Source of the DNA: Nitrospirae bacterium RIFCSPHIGHO2_01_FULL_66_17
GTDB lineage: Bacteria; Nitrospirota; Nitrospiria; 2-01-FULL-66-17
Direction of reading: 5' to 3'
Assembly: GCA_001803875.1 (NCBI GenBank)
Contig: MHEO01000024.1
Span: 1-33,204, forward strand
Length of the DNA stretch: 33,204 bases
Both the position numbers and the translations under genes were made by a program. Shown piece after piece: positions 24,612 to 33,204 of this stretch (the first letter of the stretch is position 1; each line of letters opens with the position of its first letter). The notes under the pieces were generated by a model. It ran no database searches. It saw only the letters and a list, made by a program, of their open reading frames with translations, and had not been told where the DNA came from.

Positions 24612-27565
24612 CGCAGCATCCCACCGGTTGGACCGCCCTCCCATCGGGATCCGCCGTCGTCGCTTCTGAACGTCTCGCCGCCGAAGCGCGCCGCGTAGAC
24701 CGTCCGGGAATTCCAGGGGTCCACGATCAGCGACACGATGGCGCCCGGCGGAGCAGCCGAGGCCGCCGCCCACCGGCGTCCGCCGTCGGCGGTCCGTGCA
24801 ACGCCATCGGGCGTCCCCGCGTAGAGGACCCGCGAATCGGAGGGATCGACCGCCAGGGCAAGGATCGCCGATCCCGGCGCGTGATCGAGGAGCGTCCAAC
24901 GCTCGCCCCGGTCGAGACTCTTGTACAGGCCTTTGGCCGTTCCGGCGTAGAGCGTGTGCGGGACGCGCGGATCGAGCGCCAGCGCGTAGATCGTGGCGCT
25001 TTCCAAGGAGGCCAGGGGACTCCACGTCGCGCCACCGTCTTCGCTGCGGAACGCGCCGCCCCCGCTGGTGCCGGCATAGAGCGCGGGGCGCTGGTTGTCG
25101 AGCGCCGGATCGCTGGACCCGCCGGCATCGGCCAGGAGCGCCGCAACACGGTAGACGGGTGGACCGACGCGCACCTCGGTCCAGTGCTCGCCTCGATCCA
25201 GCGTGGTGTAGACCCGTCCGCCGAAGCCTCCCGCGTACACCGTCCCCGGCGACCGCGGGTTGATCGCGAGCGCGAAGACGCGCACGTCGCTGAGCCCTGC
25301 GTTGCGGGCGTCCCACGTCTCCCCTCCGTCGATGCTTACGAAGACGCCGCGCGCCGTGGCGGCATAGAGCGTATCGGGATTGACTGGGTCCACCGCGATG
25401 GCCGTGACGTGCAGCGATGCCAGTCCCGCGTTCGCCGGCTTCCAGGTCCGTCCGCCGTCCAGGCTCTTGCGGACACCCCCGCCGTCGGTGGCGCCGGCGT
25501 AGAGTCTCCGCGGATTCTGGGGATCGATCGCGAGGGTAATCCCGGCGCCGTGAGACGACGCCGTCACGGCGGGGATCGAGGGCCTCCGCGGACAGCCCGT
25601 GTGATATCCCGCGCCATCGGGACACGGATCCGTCACGTCGGGAAACCCGTCGTCGTCGGTGTCGCGCAGCCACGCGAGCGACTCGCCGTACGCCTCCCGC
25701 GCGTTCAGGCACGCGAACGACGTCAGGCGCGTGCCATCGGGCTCGCGAACGGGGCCTTCGATCTCGCAGGGCGTTCGAAACAACCATTCGGGGTTGAACC
25801 GTTCCCCGCCGGTGTCGCGTCCCGCGACGAAGAACGATGAGGCGATCCGCCCGTCACCGTCGAGATCCGCCGGGAGCGCATCGCCCTGATAGAGGACGAC
25901 GCTGTTGAGGAACGCCACCACCGCCTCGCGATCCCGCTCGGGCGCGCGTCGGTAGAACGCCGCCGACGGTTCGGCCTCCCCTCCGTGCCGGCGGATCACG
26001 TCGTCGAGCGTCAGGCTTTTCCCGTCGTGGCCGTAGGGCGCGGACGTGCCCACGCCCCAAAGGGGCGCGGTCCGAAACCGCGTCGCGCGCGATCCGCTGA
26101 AGAGCCGCTCCGCGAACGCATCGCCCATGTCGTGGTGCTTGAGATCGGAGAACAGCCCCCTCACCGCGGCCGCGCCGCGTCGGGGAACCCGTCGCCCCTC
26201 CCGGCTGTCCGCGAGCGACACCAACCGCCCTTCGAGCCGGCCCGTCTCCTCGCGGTAGGTCACCGCCAGATCGAAGAAGCGGCGGTCGCCGTCGTATCTC
26301 CGATACGGATCGGCGTTGTCGAGATCGGCCGCCTCGATGCGCCAATCCGGCGTGTGGCAGCCGGTGCAGCGCCACCGCGCCAGCAACTCCCGTCCCCGCC
26401 GCGTCTGGGCGGTCCGGCGGCCGACGCCGGGGGGCGGCGCGTTGAGCATGTACCACTCGGCCAGATCGACATCCCCTTCCGAGATTTCATTGACGACACC
26501 GTCGCCATCCGGATCGTCGAGACTCACGCCAGTTTCGGCCAGGCGGAGACCTCGATCGGCGGGAGCGTGGATCGCGAATTGGCGGGCGCCGGCATTGGAC
26601 ACCTGGGCCAATCCGTCGCTGGCGCGCTCGTCGCCGTGGGCGCCGTCGTCGAACTGGATCGTCGGGTCGTACGCCTGCATCCCAGTGTGGGTGTCGATCG
26701 GATCGTTGAAGAAGACGCGCAACGTCGGCGCCATGGCGCTCTCGGTCTCTCCCCACCCAAAGACCATCATCTCAAGGTTGTACCCCGCCACCGCCCGGTC
26801 GCGCAGGTCGATCACGCCGTCGCCGTTGTCGTCCTCCATGATGCGACGCCCCGCCTCGTCGACGTACCAGACGCGAAAGATCTTGTTCAGATCGGGCCGG
26901 CCATCCTCGTCGCGATCGCCGCACCACCCGTAGTCGATCGGCTCTTCTCCCGGGGCGGGACGAATCCGGATCGGCGTGGCCGGAGCCTCCCGAACCGCGA
27001 CGAAGCCGCGCCGCGCCGGATCGCACAGATCCAGCACCTTCAGCCGCGTCTGCAGGCCGAGCATCTCGATGAGGCCGGCCCCAAAAAAGTGCGGCGTGTT
27101 CCGCCCCTCGCCGCCGCCTTTCGGGATGGTCACGCCCGCGCCAGCATCCCGATATGGGACGTTGTGGCACATCCCGCACGAGTTGACGTGGTCGCGCCCC
27201 AGCCGGGGCGTCGTCCGGTCCCCGAGCAGCTTGGGCTCGAAAAAGAACCCCGGCCGCCCGAACGCCCCGTCGCGCGCCCGGAATTCCCGCTGGGTCAGGT
27301 TCTTCCCCCGCTGGTACGCCAGCCACGGATCGTATTCCTGCAGATAACGCGACGCGCCAGCCTGCGACGGGTCGGCGGTGTGCACGACACGAATCCGGCG
27401 GTCCTTGACCGACCGCCCGCTGAGGTCCTTCGCCCCGAGCGACGTGTCGGACGAGCCACCCGGGCGCTCGGAAAGCTGGGCGCGCGCACCGGACGGCGAG
27501 AGCGCTATCAGCAGAATCAGGAGAACGACGATCGCGCGCCGGTCCGCCACCTCATCCCTCCCCAC
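24608..27565 (-). CDS. Di-heme oxidoreductase (DUF1111/DHOR-like) fused to Ca-binding-like linker and BNR/Asp-box propeller
   Basis: Two CxxCH (CGMCH, CTGCH); AGVTIPKGGGEGRNTPHFFGAGLIEMLG; LWGVGTSAPYGHDGKSLTLDDVI; DTDDDGFPDVTDPCPDG linker; repeated SxDGGxTW Asp-box units in the C-terminal ~330 aa. Confidence 0.82.
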   Translation of the reverse strand: MGRDEVADRRAIVVLLILLIALSPSGARAQLSERPGGSSDTSLGAKDLSGRSVKDRRIRVVHTADPSQAGASRYLQEYDPWLAYQRGKNLTQREFRARDGAFGRPGFFFEPKLLGDRTTPRLGRDHVNSCGMCHNVPYRDAGAGVTIPKGGGEGRNTPHFFGAGLIEMLGLQTRLKVLDLCDPARRGFVAVREAPATPIRIRPAPGEEPIDYGWCGDRDEDGRPDLNKIFRVWYVDEAGRRIMEDDNGDGVIDLRDRAVAGYNLEMMVFGWGETESAMAPTLRVFFNDPIDTHTGMQAYDPTIQFDDGAHGDERASDGLAQVSNAGARQFAIHAPADRGLRLAETGVSLDDPDGDGVVNEISEGDVDLAEWYMLNAPPPGVGRRTAQTRRGRELLARWRCTGCHTPDWRIEAADLDNADPYRRYDGDRRFFDLAVTYREETGRLEGRLVSLADSREGRRVPRRGAAAVRGLFSDLKHHDMGDAFAERLFSGSRATRFRTAPLWGVGTSAPYGHDGKSLTLDDVIRRHGGEAEPSAAFYRRAPERDREAVVAFLNSVVLYQGDALPADLDGDGRIASSFFVAGRDTGGERFNPEWLFRTPCEIEGPVREPDGTRLTSFACLNAREAYGESLAWLRDTDDDGFPDVTDPCPDGAGYHTGCPRRPSIPAVTASSHGAGITLAIDPQNPRRLYAGATDGGGVRKSLDGGRTWKPANAGLASLHVTAIAVDPVNPDTLYAATARGVFVSIDGGETWDARNAGLSDVRVFALAINPRSPGTVYAGGFGGRVYTTLDRGEHWTEVRVGPPVYRVAALLADAGGSSDPALDNQRPALYAGTSGGGAFRSEDGGATWSPLASLESATIYALALDPRVPHTLYAGTAKGLYKSLDRGERWTLLDHAPGSAILALAVDPSDSRVLYAGTPDGVARTADGGRRWAAASAAPPGAIVSLIVDPWNSRTVYAARFGGETFRSDDGGSRWEGGPTGGMLR

Positions 27566-28931
27566 GAACGTCCGGAGATGGCTCCGCCAGCCCCCACCAG
27601 CGGCCGCAGGTCAACGCGACCCAGAGCGCCGCGAGCGGAGCGACGTGCAAGATCAGCCGATGTAAGACCGTGTCACCCCAGAGAAAGCGAAAGAGTTCGG
27701 ACATGAAAACCAGGACACCGATGACGACGAGATACGTCACCACCGGCCACACCAGGAACATGGATTCTTCGGTCAAGGTGTTTCTAAACTCATAGACGAA
27801 CACAAGGGAAAACAATGCCCAGAGTATCATCCAATTGCCTTGGAGAAACAGCGCGCGGACGAACACCTCGAAAATCGTCTGCCACCGATCGAGTCCCATC
27901 ACGTCGGACGAATCGACGTGGAGGTTCGTCGAGATCCCCATGTGCAGCTTGGCCAGCGTCCACGCGCCCCACACGAGTGCAGGAAAAGCGAGATAGATCC
28001 CCACGGCGGTCACCGAGGTTTTGCTGGTCAGACCGCCCCGACGAGCGCCCAGCGCGGCCAGTAACAGCGCGTTGGCCGCCACCACGATCAGGCCGTCCTC
28101 TCTGGTCCACACCAGACCCGCGGCAAACACGGACGCCAGCACAAGATCCCGCCGGTCGCTAGACAGCGCGTAGCGCGTGAGCGCCACGGCATTTCCCAAC
28201 ACGAAATACGCCAGGGGAAGATCGGTGTAGGCATCTTGAGCATGCTGGAGAAGAAACGGCAAGCCCGCCACAAAGAGCGTGCCGCCCATCGCGGCTCGCG
28301 CGCCCCACCGGTCGCGCAGCGTGCCGTACACCAGGCACAACAAGGCTAGGGCGTAGCCCGGGAACAGCAGTTTGACCGCGACGTCATCCCAGGAGCCGGC
28401 AAACCACGCCACCCACACTTCCTGAAAGGGGACTCCAAGAGGATAATTCGGTGCCACGACCCAGTCGAAAATGGCGCGGGGAACCGAGGCTTCGAGGTAG
28501 ATGATTTTGGCTTTCAACGCGTACGTCGCCCACCCATCCCAGAAATACATGGGCTTGACGGTGGCCCGAACGACAACGATCGCGCACAGCACGCCCAACA
28601 GGGCGGCCAGTCCCCACCACCAGGGATCGCGGCTGAGAACCGGACGGATAACCCCGACGGAAACCTCCCGCTCTGCCACACGGCGCAGCCGCCACGTTTG
28701 CCACAGCCACCAGCCAAGCGGCGGCCCCACGATCGACACCACGCCGACCATACGAGTCACCGGAACACCGAGAACAGCCAACACACCCATCATCGTCGAG
28801 ATCCAGACCAAGCCGAGGCCATAGGCAAATCCTGCTCGCTGCGCCCCACTGAGGTAGGCACGGCCCGGCATCCAAGAGAATCCCAACCACCAGGCAACCA
28901 GCATACCGAACGCGCCGAGCCCGATCGTCAC
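27552..28931 (-). CDS. Polytopic membrane protein, possibly glycosyltransferase-39/ArnT-like
   Basis: Many hydrophobic segments; MYFWDGWATYALKAKIIY...NYPLGVPFQEVWVAWF resembles GT39-like loops. GTG start overlaps the upstream stop (GTGA). Confidence 0.6.
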   Translation of the reverse strand: MTIGLGAFGMLVAWWLGFSWMPGRAYLSGAQRAGFAYGLGLVWISTMMGVLAVLGVPVTRMVGVVSIVGPPLGWWLWQTWRLRRVAEREVSVGVIRPVLSRDPWWWGLAALLGVLCAIVVVRATVKPMYFWDGWATYALKAKIIYLEASVPRAIFDWVVAPNYPLGVPFQEVWVAWFAGSWDDVAVKLLFPGYALALLCLVYGTLRDRWGARAAMGGTLFVAGLPFLLQHAQDAYTDLPLAYFVLGNAVALTRYALSSDRRDLVLASVFAAGLVWTREDGLIVVAANALLLAALGARRGGLTSKTSVTAVGIYLAFPALVWGAWTLAKLHMGISTNLHVDSSDVMGLDRWQTIFEVFVRALFLQGNWMILWALFSLVFVYEFRNTLTEESMFLVWPVVTYLVVIGVLVFMSELFRFLWGDTVLHRLILHVAPLAALWVALTCGRWWGLAEPSPDVRGEG

Positions 28932-30094
28932 TTCTTCACCTGAAACAGACAAAACCGTTCGGCCTCGTGGAGAAGTGTCCGGTCGGACTCTACCTGGGCG
29001 CACGGCGTATGGGCTTGGCCGAAATAGCGGACCATCACCGGTGAGGCATCGCGGACGATGATCGGATAGAGATAATATCTCGCTCGCTCCTTCCACATCA
29101 GCTGCACATCAGGACGATCGTAGTCGATGAACACCTCAACGTCTCTCCGAGGGGAAATAAGTCTAGCGACGTGCTGCATATCGTCCCAGAGCGGGACGTG
29201 ATCGATGGCGGCATACGCCTCCGCACGGCTCACACCCCCAAATCGCGAGACATCCACACGCAAGGCTCCCACCTGGTGATAGACCCCGACACCGAATCCG
29301 AAGATCCACACCGCGACGACGAGCCCCCACGCCCAGCGACGGGTCGCCCCCCCGAGCCGTGTATCGCTTTCTCGGAGCAACGTCCCAGTCGTCGCCGCCA
29401 GAAGTATTATCGGGATCAATATGGCCCATACAGACCGGTCGCCGAAGAGGGGTGGGGCAAGAGTGTTCATAGTAAACGAGTCGCGGGCCGCAGAGTCTCC
29501 CGGTAAAGCCGACACGACCTCTTTGAGCAAAGGCCATACGTATCCCGCGTCCGACTCAAACCTAATTGAAGAGATGGTAACGGGTTGAAGGGTCACCGAG
29601 GGCACGAGCATCACCTCTTGGATCGATGCCCGCGCAGGCCCATCCAACCCCACCGGCACTATGATTTCCTCACGCACTCCTCCACGCACCTGAAATGTGC
29701 GCCGCACCGTCTGACTTCCTGACGGCGTCCGCACAAGCAGCCCAACCCGCCCCTCCGAGGGTTCTCCCGCCGCGAGACGCAGACGGAGCCGGCCCTGGGC
29801 ACCCGTATCCAGGGCGACCGGACCGCTCGACACCCCGGCAGGCTCGCCCCGAGGCGTCAGCACTAGACCATCCGGAGCGCGCGTCACGAGCGCGTTGGGC
29901 GAGATCCATGACGGCGTCGAGTCGATCGAGAAGTCCCACACCGATCGGAGATGAGATGCCGAGCCCGGCACATACACCGCCCCAGCACGCGCCACCACAA
30001 TGGCGAGACCGACGGCACACAGTGCGGCGAGAATTCCTGAAAGACTTGGTCGCTTCTTACCGCCGACCCTTCGGCTAACCCGACGCGCGGCCAC
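28928..30094 (-). CDS. Conserved membrane-anchored protein of unknown function
   Basis: 388-aa ORF with an N-terminal TM segment (LSGILAALCAVGLAIVVARAGAVYV) and internal TMs (VWAILIPIILLAATTGTLL; WAWGLVVAVWIFGFGVGVYH); 4-bp overlap with the next gene. Confidence 0.65.
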   Translation of the reverse strand: MAARRVSRRVGGKKRPSLSGILAALCAVGLAIVVARAGAVYVPGSASHLRSVWDFSIDSTPSWISPNALVTRAPDGLVLTPRGEPAGVSSGPVALDTGAQGRLRLRLAAGEPSEGRVGLLVRTPSGSQTVRRTFQVRGGVREEIIVPVGLDGPARASIQEVMLVPSVTLQPVTISSIRFESDAGYVWPLLKEVVSALPGDSAARDSFTMNTLAPPLFGDRSVWAILIPIILLAATTGTLLRESDTRLGGATRRWAWGLVVAVWIFGFGVGVYHQVGALRVDVSRFGGVSRAEAYAAIDHVPLWDDMQHVARLISPRRDVEVFIDYDRPDVQLMWKERARYYLYPIIVRDASPVMVRYFGQAHTPCAQVESDRTLLHEAERFCLFQVKK

Positions 30095-30130
30095 CGCCCT
30101 CGATCCCCGCTACCCGCTCGTTCCGCCGCT

Positions 30131-31783
30131 TCACGGCTGAGAACCTTCAGTGAGCGTCATTCGTTGATCGGCCTGCGGGGACGTCACCCGATCGATGACG
30201 CCGCTGGGCCAGCGGACGATGACTTCGTCCACCTGCGTGACTTGGCCCAGGATGAACAGCAACGCCCGCTCGCTCTGTGAGAGGTAACTCGATCCGGTTC
30301 TCACCATCCGGGTCCGGGTCCGCCCGCCCGCCGTCACCGTGACGATCGCGCCGATGCCGTCGCGGTTGCTCGTCGTGCCGATCAATCGGATGCCAAGCCA
30401 GTGCGCCCCCGACGCATGGTTGCGATAGATGCGGGCAGGACCGTTGTTCTCGGTAAACACCAGGTCGGGATCACCGTCCAGGTCGAGGTCCGCCACCGCA
30501 ACACCGCGACCGACGAACCGAGTCGTCAAGCCCATCGGGGCGCCGACGTCGACGTAGGTGTCGTCGCCCCGGCTGCGGAAGAGCAGGGGTCGCTCCTCGG
30601 CGCCGACGTCGCCGTCCAGGGACCGAGCCAGATCGGCGTCCACGTGGCCGTTGGCGACAACGAGGTCGAGCCGGCCGTCGAGGTCCACGTCGGCGAAGAG
30701 CACTCCGAAGGTCAGAACCGGCAGACTCGCGTCGAAGAGGCCGGCGGCCCGCGCGCGGTCCCGCCATCGGCCGTCGGCGTCGCGCCGGAAGAAGCCGAGC
30801 CCCTCGCCGCTGAAATGACCGATCACGATGCCGCCTCCAGCCTCGTCGTCGACGTCCACGCCCATCCCGGCGCGCGCCATCCCGAATCGCCCCGGCGTCA
30901 GGACCAACGCCGCGCTGTCATCGGCGAACGTCCCGTCGCCGCGATTCCGAAAGAGCGAATTGGGCACCTGGTCGTTCGCGACGAAGAGGTCCACGCGCCC
31001 GTCGCCGTCGGCGTCGAGCAGCGCCGCGCCCAGCGCCTTGCCCGGCTTCGCGAGGCCCGCAGATTCGGTGACATCGATGAACGTCCCGTCGCCGAGGTTG
31101 TGGAAGAACCGGGACGCCGACGGGGGATACGGGTCGGGCCCGCAGAACACCTTCGTCTGCGGGTCGAGCCGGCAGGTGAGATCGGTCTCGGCGGACCACT
31201 GGACGTACCGGCAGAGGAACAGATCGAGAAACCCGTCGGCATCGGCGTCGAACCACACCGCGCAGGTACTCCACCCCGCGTCGGCGACGCCCGCCCGGGC
31301 GGTGACTTCCGCGAACCGCCCGCCGCCGAGGTTGTGAAACAATCCGGTTCCCCCGTGCCCCGTCACGAGCAGGTCCTCGCGGCCGTCGTTGTCGTAATCG
31401 GCCGCCGCGCACCCCATCCCATAGAATGGATACCGGATGCCGGAGACCGCGGTCACGTCCGCGAACGTCCCGTCGCCGCGATTCCGAAACACCGCCACGC
31501 CCGCGCCGGTCGACTCGCCGTCCCAGGATCGTCCGGTGACGACGATCAGATCGGGGCGGTCGTCGCCGTCGAGATCGGTCACGCACACGCCGGACCCGAA
31601 CGTCTCCGGATACCACTTGCGGCCCGTCGCGCCGCTCGTGTGCGTCACCCGGACGCCGACCGCCGCCGCAACCTCTTCGAAGCCCCCGGCGCGTTCGGGC
31701 GCGGGGCCTCGTCCGGCACAGGCCACCGCGGCACACACCGTCGCGGCCAGCGTCGATAGCCGCAGCCAGCGCGCGCGAGTCAT
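30131..31783 (-). CDS. FG-GAP/VCBS-repeat lipoprotein with C-terminal ASPIC/UnbV domain (CRTAC1-like)
   Basis: Lipobox-like AAVACAG; repeated DxDxDGxxDL and FRNRGDGTFADV units; C-terminal WLGIRLIGTTSNRDGIGAIVTVTAGGRTRTRMVRTGSSYLSQSERALLFILG. Confidence 0.9.
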   Translation of the reverse strand: MTRARWLRLSTLAATVCAAVACAGRGPAPERAGGFEEVAAAVGVRVTHTSGATGRKWYPETFGSGVCVTDLDGDDRPDLIVVTGRSWDGESTGAGVAVFRNRGDGTFADVTAVSGIRYPFYGMGCAAADYDNDGREDLLVTGHGGTGLFHNLGGGRFAEVTARAGVADAGWSTCAVWFDADADGFLDLFLCRYVQWSAETDLTCRLDPQTKVFCGPDPYPPSASRFFHNLGDGTFIDVTESAGLAKPGKALGAALLDADGDGRVDLFVANDQVPNSLFRNRGDGTFADDSAALVLTPGRFGMARAGMGVDVDDEAGGGIVIGHFSGEGLGFFRRDADGRWRDRARAAGLFDASLPVLTFGVLFADVDLDGRLDLVVANGHVDADLARSLDGDVGAEERPLLFRSRGDDTYVDVGAPMGLTTRFVGRGVAVADLDLDGDPDLVFTENNGPARIYRNHASGAHWLGIRLIGTTSNRDGIGAIVTVTAGGRTRTRMVRTGSSYLSQSERALLFILGQVTQVDEVIVRWPSGVIDRVTSPQADQRMTLTEGSQP

Positions 31784-31791
31784 GCCGGCGG

Positions 31792-32043
31792 TCAACCGGG
31801 CGCCGAGGGCGGGGACAGCACCAAACACGTCATCGTCTGCGTGACGCCGTCGACCGCGCGGATGTTCGAGAGGATCATGTCACCCAGGTGGTTCATGTCC
31901 TTGGCCGTGATGTGCACGATCAGGTCGTACACGCCGGTCACCATGAACGCAGCCTTGACCCCTTCCATGCGGGTGATCGTTTTATAAACACTCTTAGTAT
32001 GGTCCCCAGTCACGTTGACGAGGACAAAGGCTTCACAGGCCAT
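31792..32043 (-). CDS. Stand-alone Lrp/AsnC ligand-binding (RAM) domain protein
   Basis: 83 aa, ACEAFVLVNVTGDHTKSVYKTITRMEGVKAAFMVTGVYDLIVHITAKDMNHLGDMILSNIRAVDGVTQTMTCLVL; no HTH region. Confidence 0.85.
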   Translation of the reverse strand: MACEAFVLVNVTGDHTKSVYKTITRMEGVKAAFMVTGVYDLIVHITAKDMNHLGDMILSNIRAVDGVTQTMTCLVLSPPSAPG

Positions 32044-32061
32044 GCGGTTCCCCCTTGTTGT

Positions 32062-33204
32062 TCACGAAATGGCGTCGCCCTGGAGAAGACGCACGTCCAC
32101 CACCTGTCCCCGCTCGGCGCGCTCCGCGTCGCGGGGCAGCACGATGAGCCCGGTCGCCTTGACCATCGACGTCAGCACACCGGAGTCCTGCGAGCCGGTC
32201 GGCGTCACGCGGACCCGGCTCCCCTCGCGCAGCAGCCGGCCGCGGACGAAGTGGGTTTTCCCCCGGGCCTTGTCGATCGGCGCGTCCAACTCGGCCGCGA
32301 CGATCGGCCGCCCGAGATCGGCGCCCCCGGCCATGCGAAGGAGCGCCGGGCGGACGAACACCTCGAACGTGACCATGGACGACACGGGATTGCCGGGCAG
32401 ACCAAACACCGGTTTGCCGCGGACCGAGCCGAACGCCATTGGGCTGCCGGGCTTCATGGCGACGCGCCAGAACTCCATGACCATCCCCAACTCGGTCAAC
32501 ACGTCTCTGACGAAATCGAACTTGCCCACCGACACACCGCCGCAGACGACGAGGAGGTCCAGGCCGTCCAGCGATCGCAGACGCTCCCGAAGATCGTCCG
32601 GCCGGTCGCGCGCGATCCCCAGCAACACGGCGACCCCGCCCGCCTCCGCCGCCTGCGCGGCGACCGCGTAACTGTTGGCGTTGAAGATCCGGTCGGGTCG
32701 CTCGGCGTCCCCAAGATCGGCCAGCTCGTCGCCGGTGGCCAGAATCCCGATCCGGGGTCTCCGCCCGACAGAGACGGCCGCGCGCCCGAGCGACGCGAGC
32801 ATCCCCACCTCGGCGGGACGCGCCCGACGCCCCGCGGGGATCACGACCGTCCCCGCGCGCACGTCCTGGCCGCGCGCGCGCACCGACTCCCCGCGCTCGA
32901 CCGCGACCCGCACGAGCACCCGGTCGCCCTCCAGCGCCGTGTCCTCCACCATCACCACCGCGTCGGCGCCGGCCGGCATCGGCGCGCCGGTCATGATCCG
33001 GGCCGCCGAGCCGGGCGCGACCTTGTGTTCAGGCATCCGGCCCGCGGGAATCTCCTCGATGACCGCCAACCTGACCGGCCGCTCCGGCGTCGCGCCGCCG
33101 AGATCGGCGGCCACCACCGCGTACCCGTCGACCGAGGAGTTGTCCCACGGAGGCAGATCGCGCGGGGCGACGACGTCTTCGACGATCACCCGCCCGAGCG
33201 CGTC
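32062..33204 (-). CDS. moeA: Molybdopterin molybdenumtransferase, truncated at window end
   Basis: LPPWDNSSVDGYAVVAADL, RIMTGAPMPAGADAVVMVEDT, GILATGDEL, VCGGVSVGKFDFV, FGLPGNPVSSMVTFEVFVRP. The frame stays open (DALGRVIVED) to the window edge. Confidence 0.95.
   Translation of the reverse strand, partial: DALGRVIVEDVVAPRDLPPWDNSSVDGYAVVAADLGGATPERPVRLAVIEEIPAGRMPEHKVAPGSAARIMTGAPMPAGADAVVMVEDTALEGDRVLVRVAVERGESVRARGQDVRAGTVVIPAGRRARPAEVGMLASLGRAAVSVGRRPRIGILATGDELADLGDAERPDRIFNANSYAVAAQAAEAGGVAVLLGIARDRPDDLRERLRSLDGLDLLVVCGGVSVGKFDFVRDVLTELGMVMEFWRVAMKPGSPMAFGSVRGKPVFGLPGNPVSSMVTFEVFVRPALLRMAGGADLGRPIVAAELDAPIDKARGKTHFVRGRLLREGSRVRVTPTGSQDSGVLTSMVKATGLIVLPRDAERAERGQVVDVRLLQGDAIS

Noticed and set aside
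25985-27706. 573-aa plus-strand ORF opposite the di-heme oxidoreductase
   Set aside because: Antisense shadow; no domain motifs, and the minus strand has CxxCH motifs and Asp-boxes.
30401-31759. 452-aa plus-strand ORF opposite the FG-GAP gene
   Set aside because: Low-complexity Arg/Val/Glu/Pro-rich translation with no recognisable domain; an antisense shadow of a well-supported repeat protein in high-GC DNA.

Overview
This is a GC-rich bacterial chromosomal segment that reads mostly as housekeeping and metabolic genes. In order it holds: a dTDP-rhamnose cluster (rmlD, rmlB, rmlA); tRNA-Glu(TTC) and tRNA-Lys(TTT); purA; a cupredoxin-like protein plus a MauG-type cytochrome c peroxidase; the engB/ysxC GTPase; a TPR protein; an oppD/oppF-type ATPase pair; trpS; an M50 metalloprotease; a TPR/periplasmic-binding fusion; an N-acetylmuramoyl-L-alanine amidase; truA; a PilZ protein; a GAF histidine kinase; a beta-oxidation set (enoyl-CoA hydratase, 3-hydroxyacyl-CoA dehydrogenase, thiolase, acyl-CoA ligase); a YqgE protein; a di-heme oxidoreductase fused to a BNR-type propeller; two membrane proteins; an FG-GAP/ASPIC-UnbV lipoprotein; a stand-alone Lrp/AsnC RAM-domain protein; and a partial moeA. 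The most notable unexplained structure is a family of five dispersed ~145-171 bp palindromic elements near 874, 8385, 10591, 12460 and 24451. Their termini read CTAG(G/A)AG(C/T)(C/G)TGTCC, they lie only between genes, and their terminal CTA(G/A/C) supplies the stop codon of six of the seven genes whose 3' ends face them. Their inner hairpin arms change sequence between copies while staying complementary, which suggests selection on structure. Other observations include a perfect 32-bp palindrome inside oppD, an 18-bp palindrome encoding the ends of two convergent genes, and an AT-rich 21-bp operator-like palindrome upstream of the acyl-CoA ligase. I ran no database searches. Family calls come from motif recognition in the translated ORFs, and taxonomy is not asserted.
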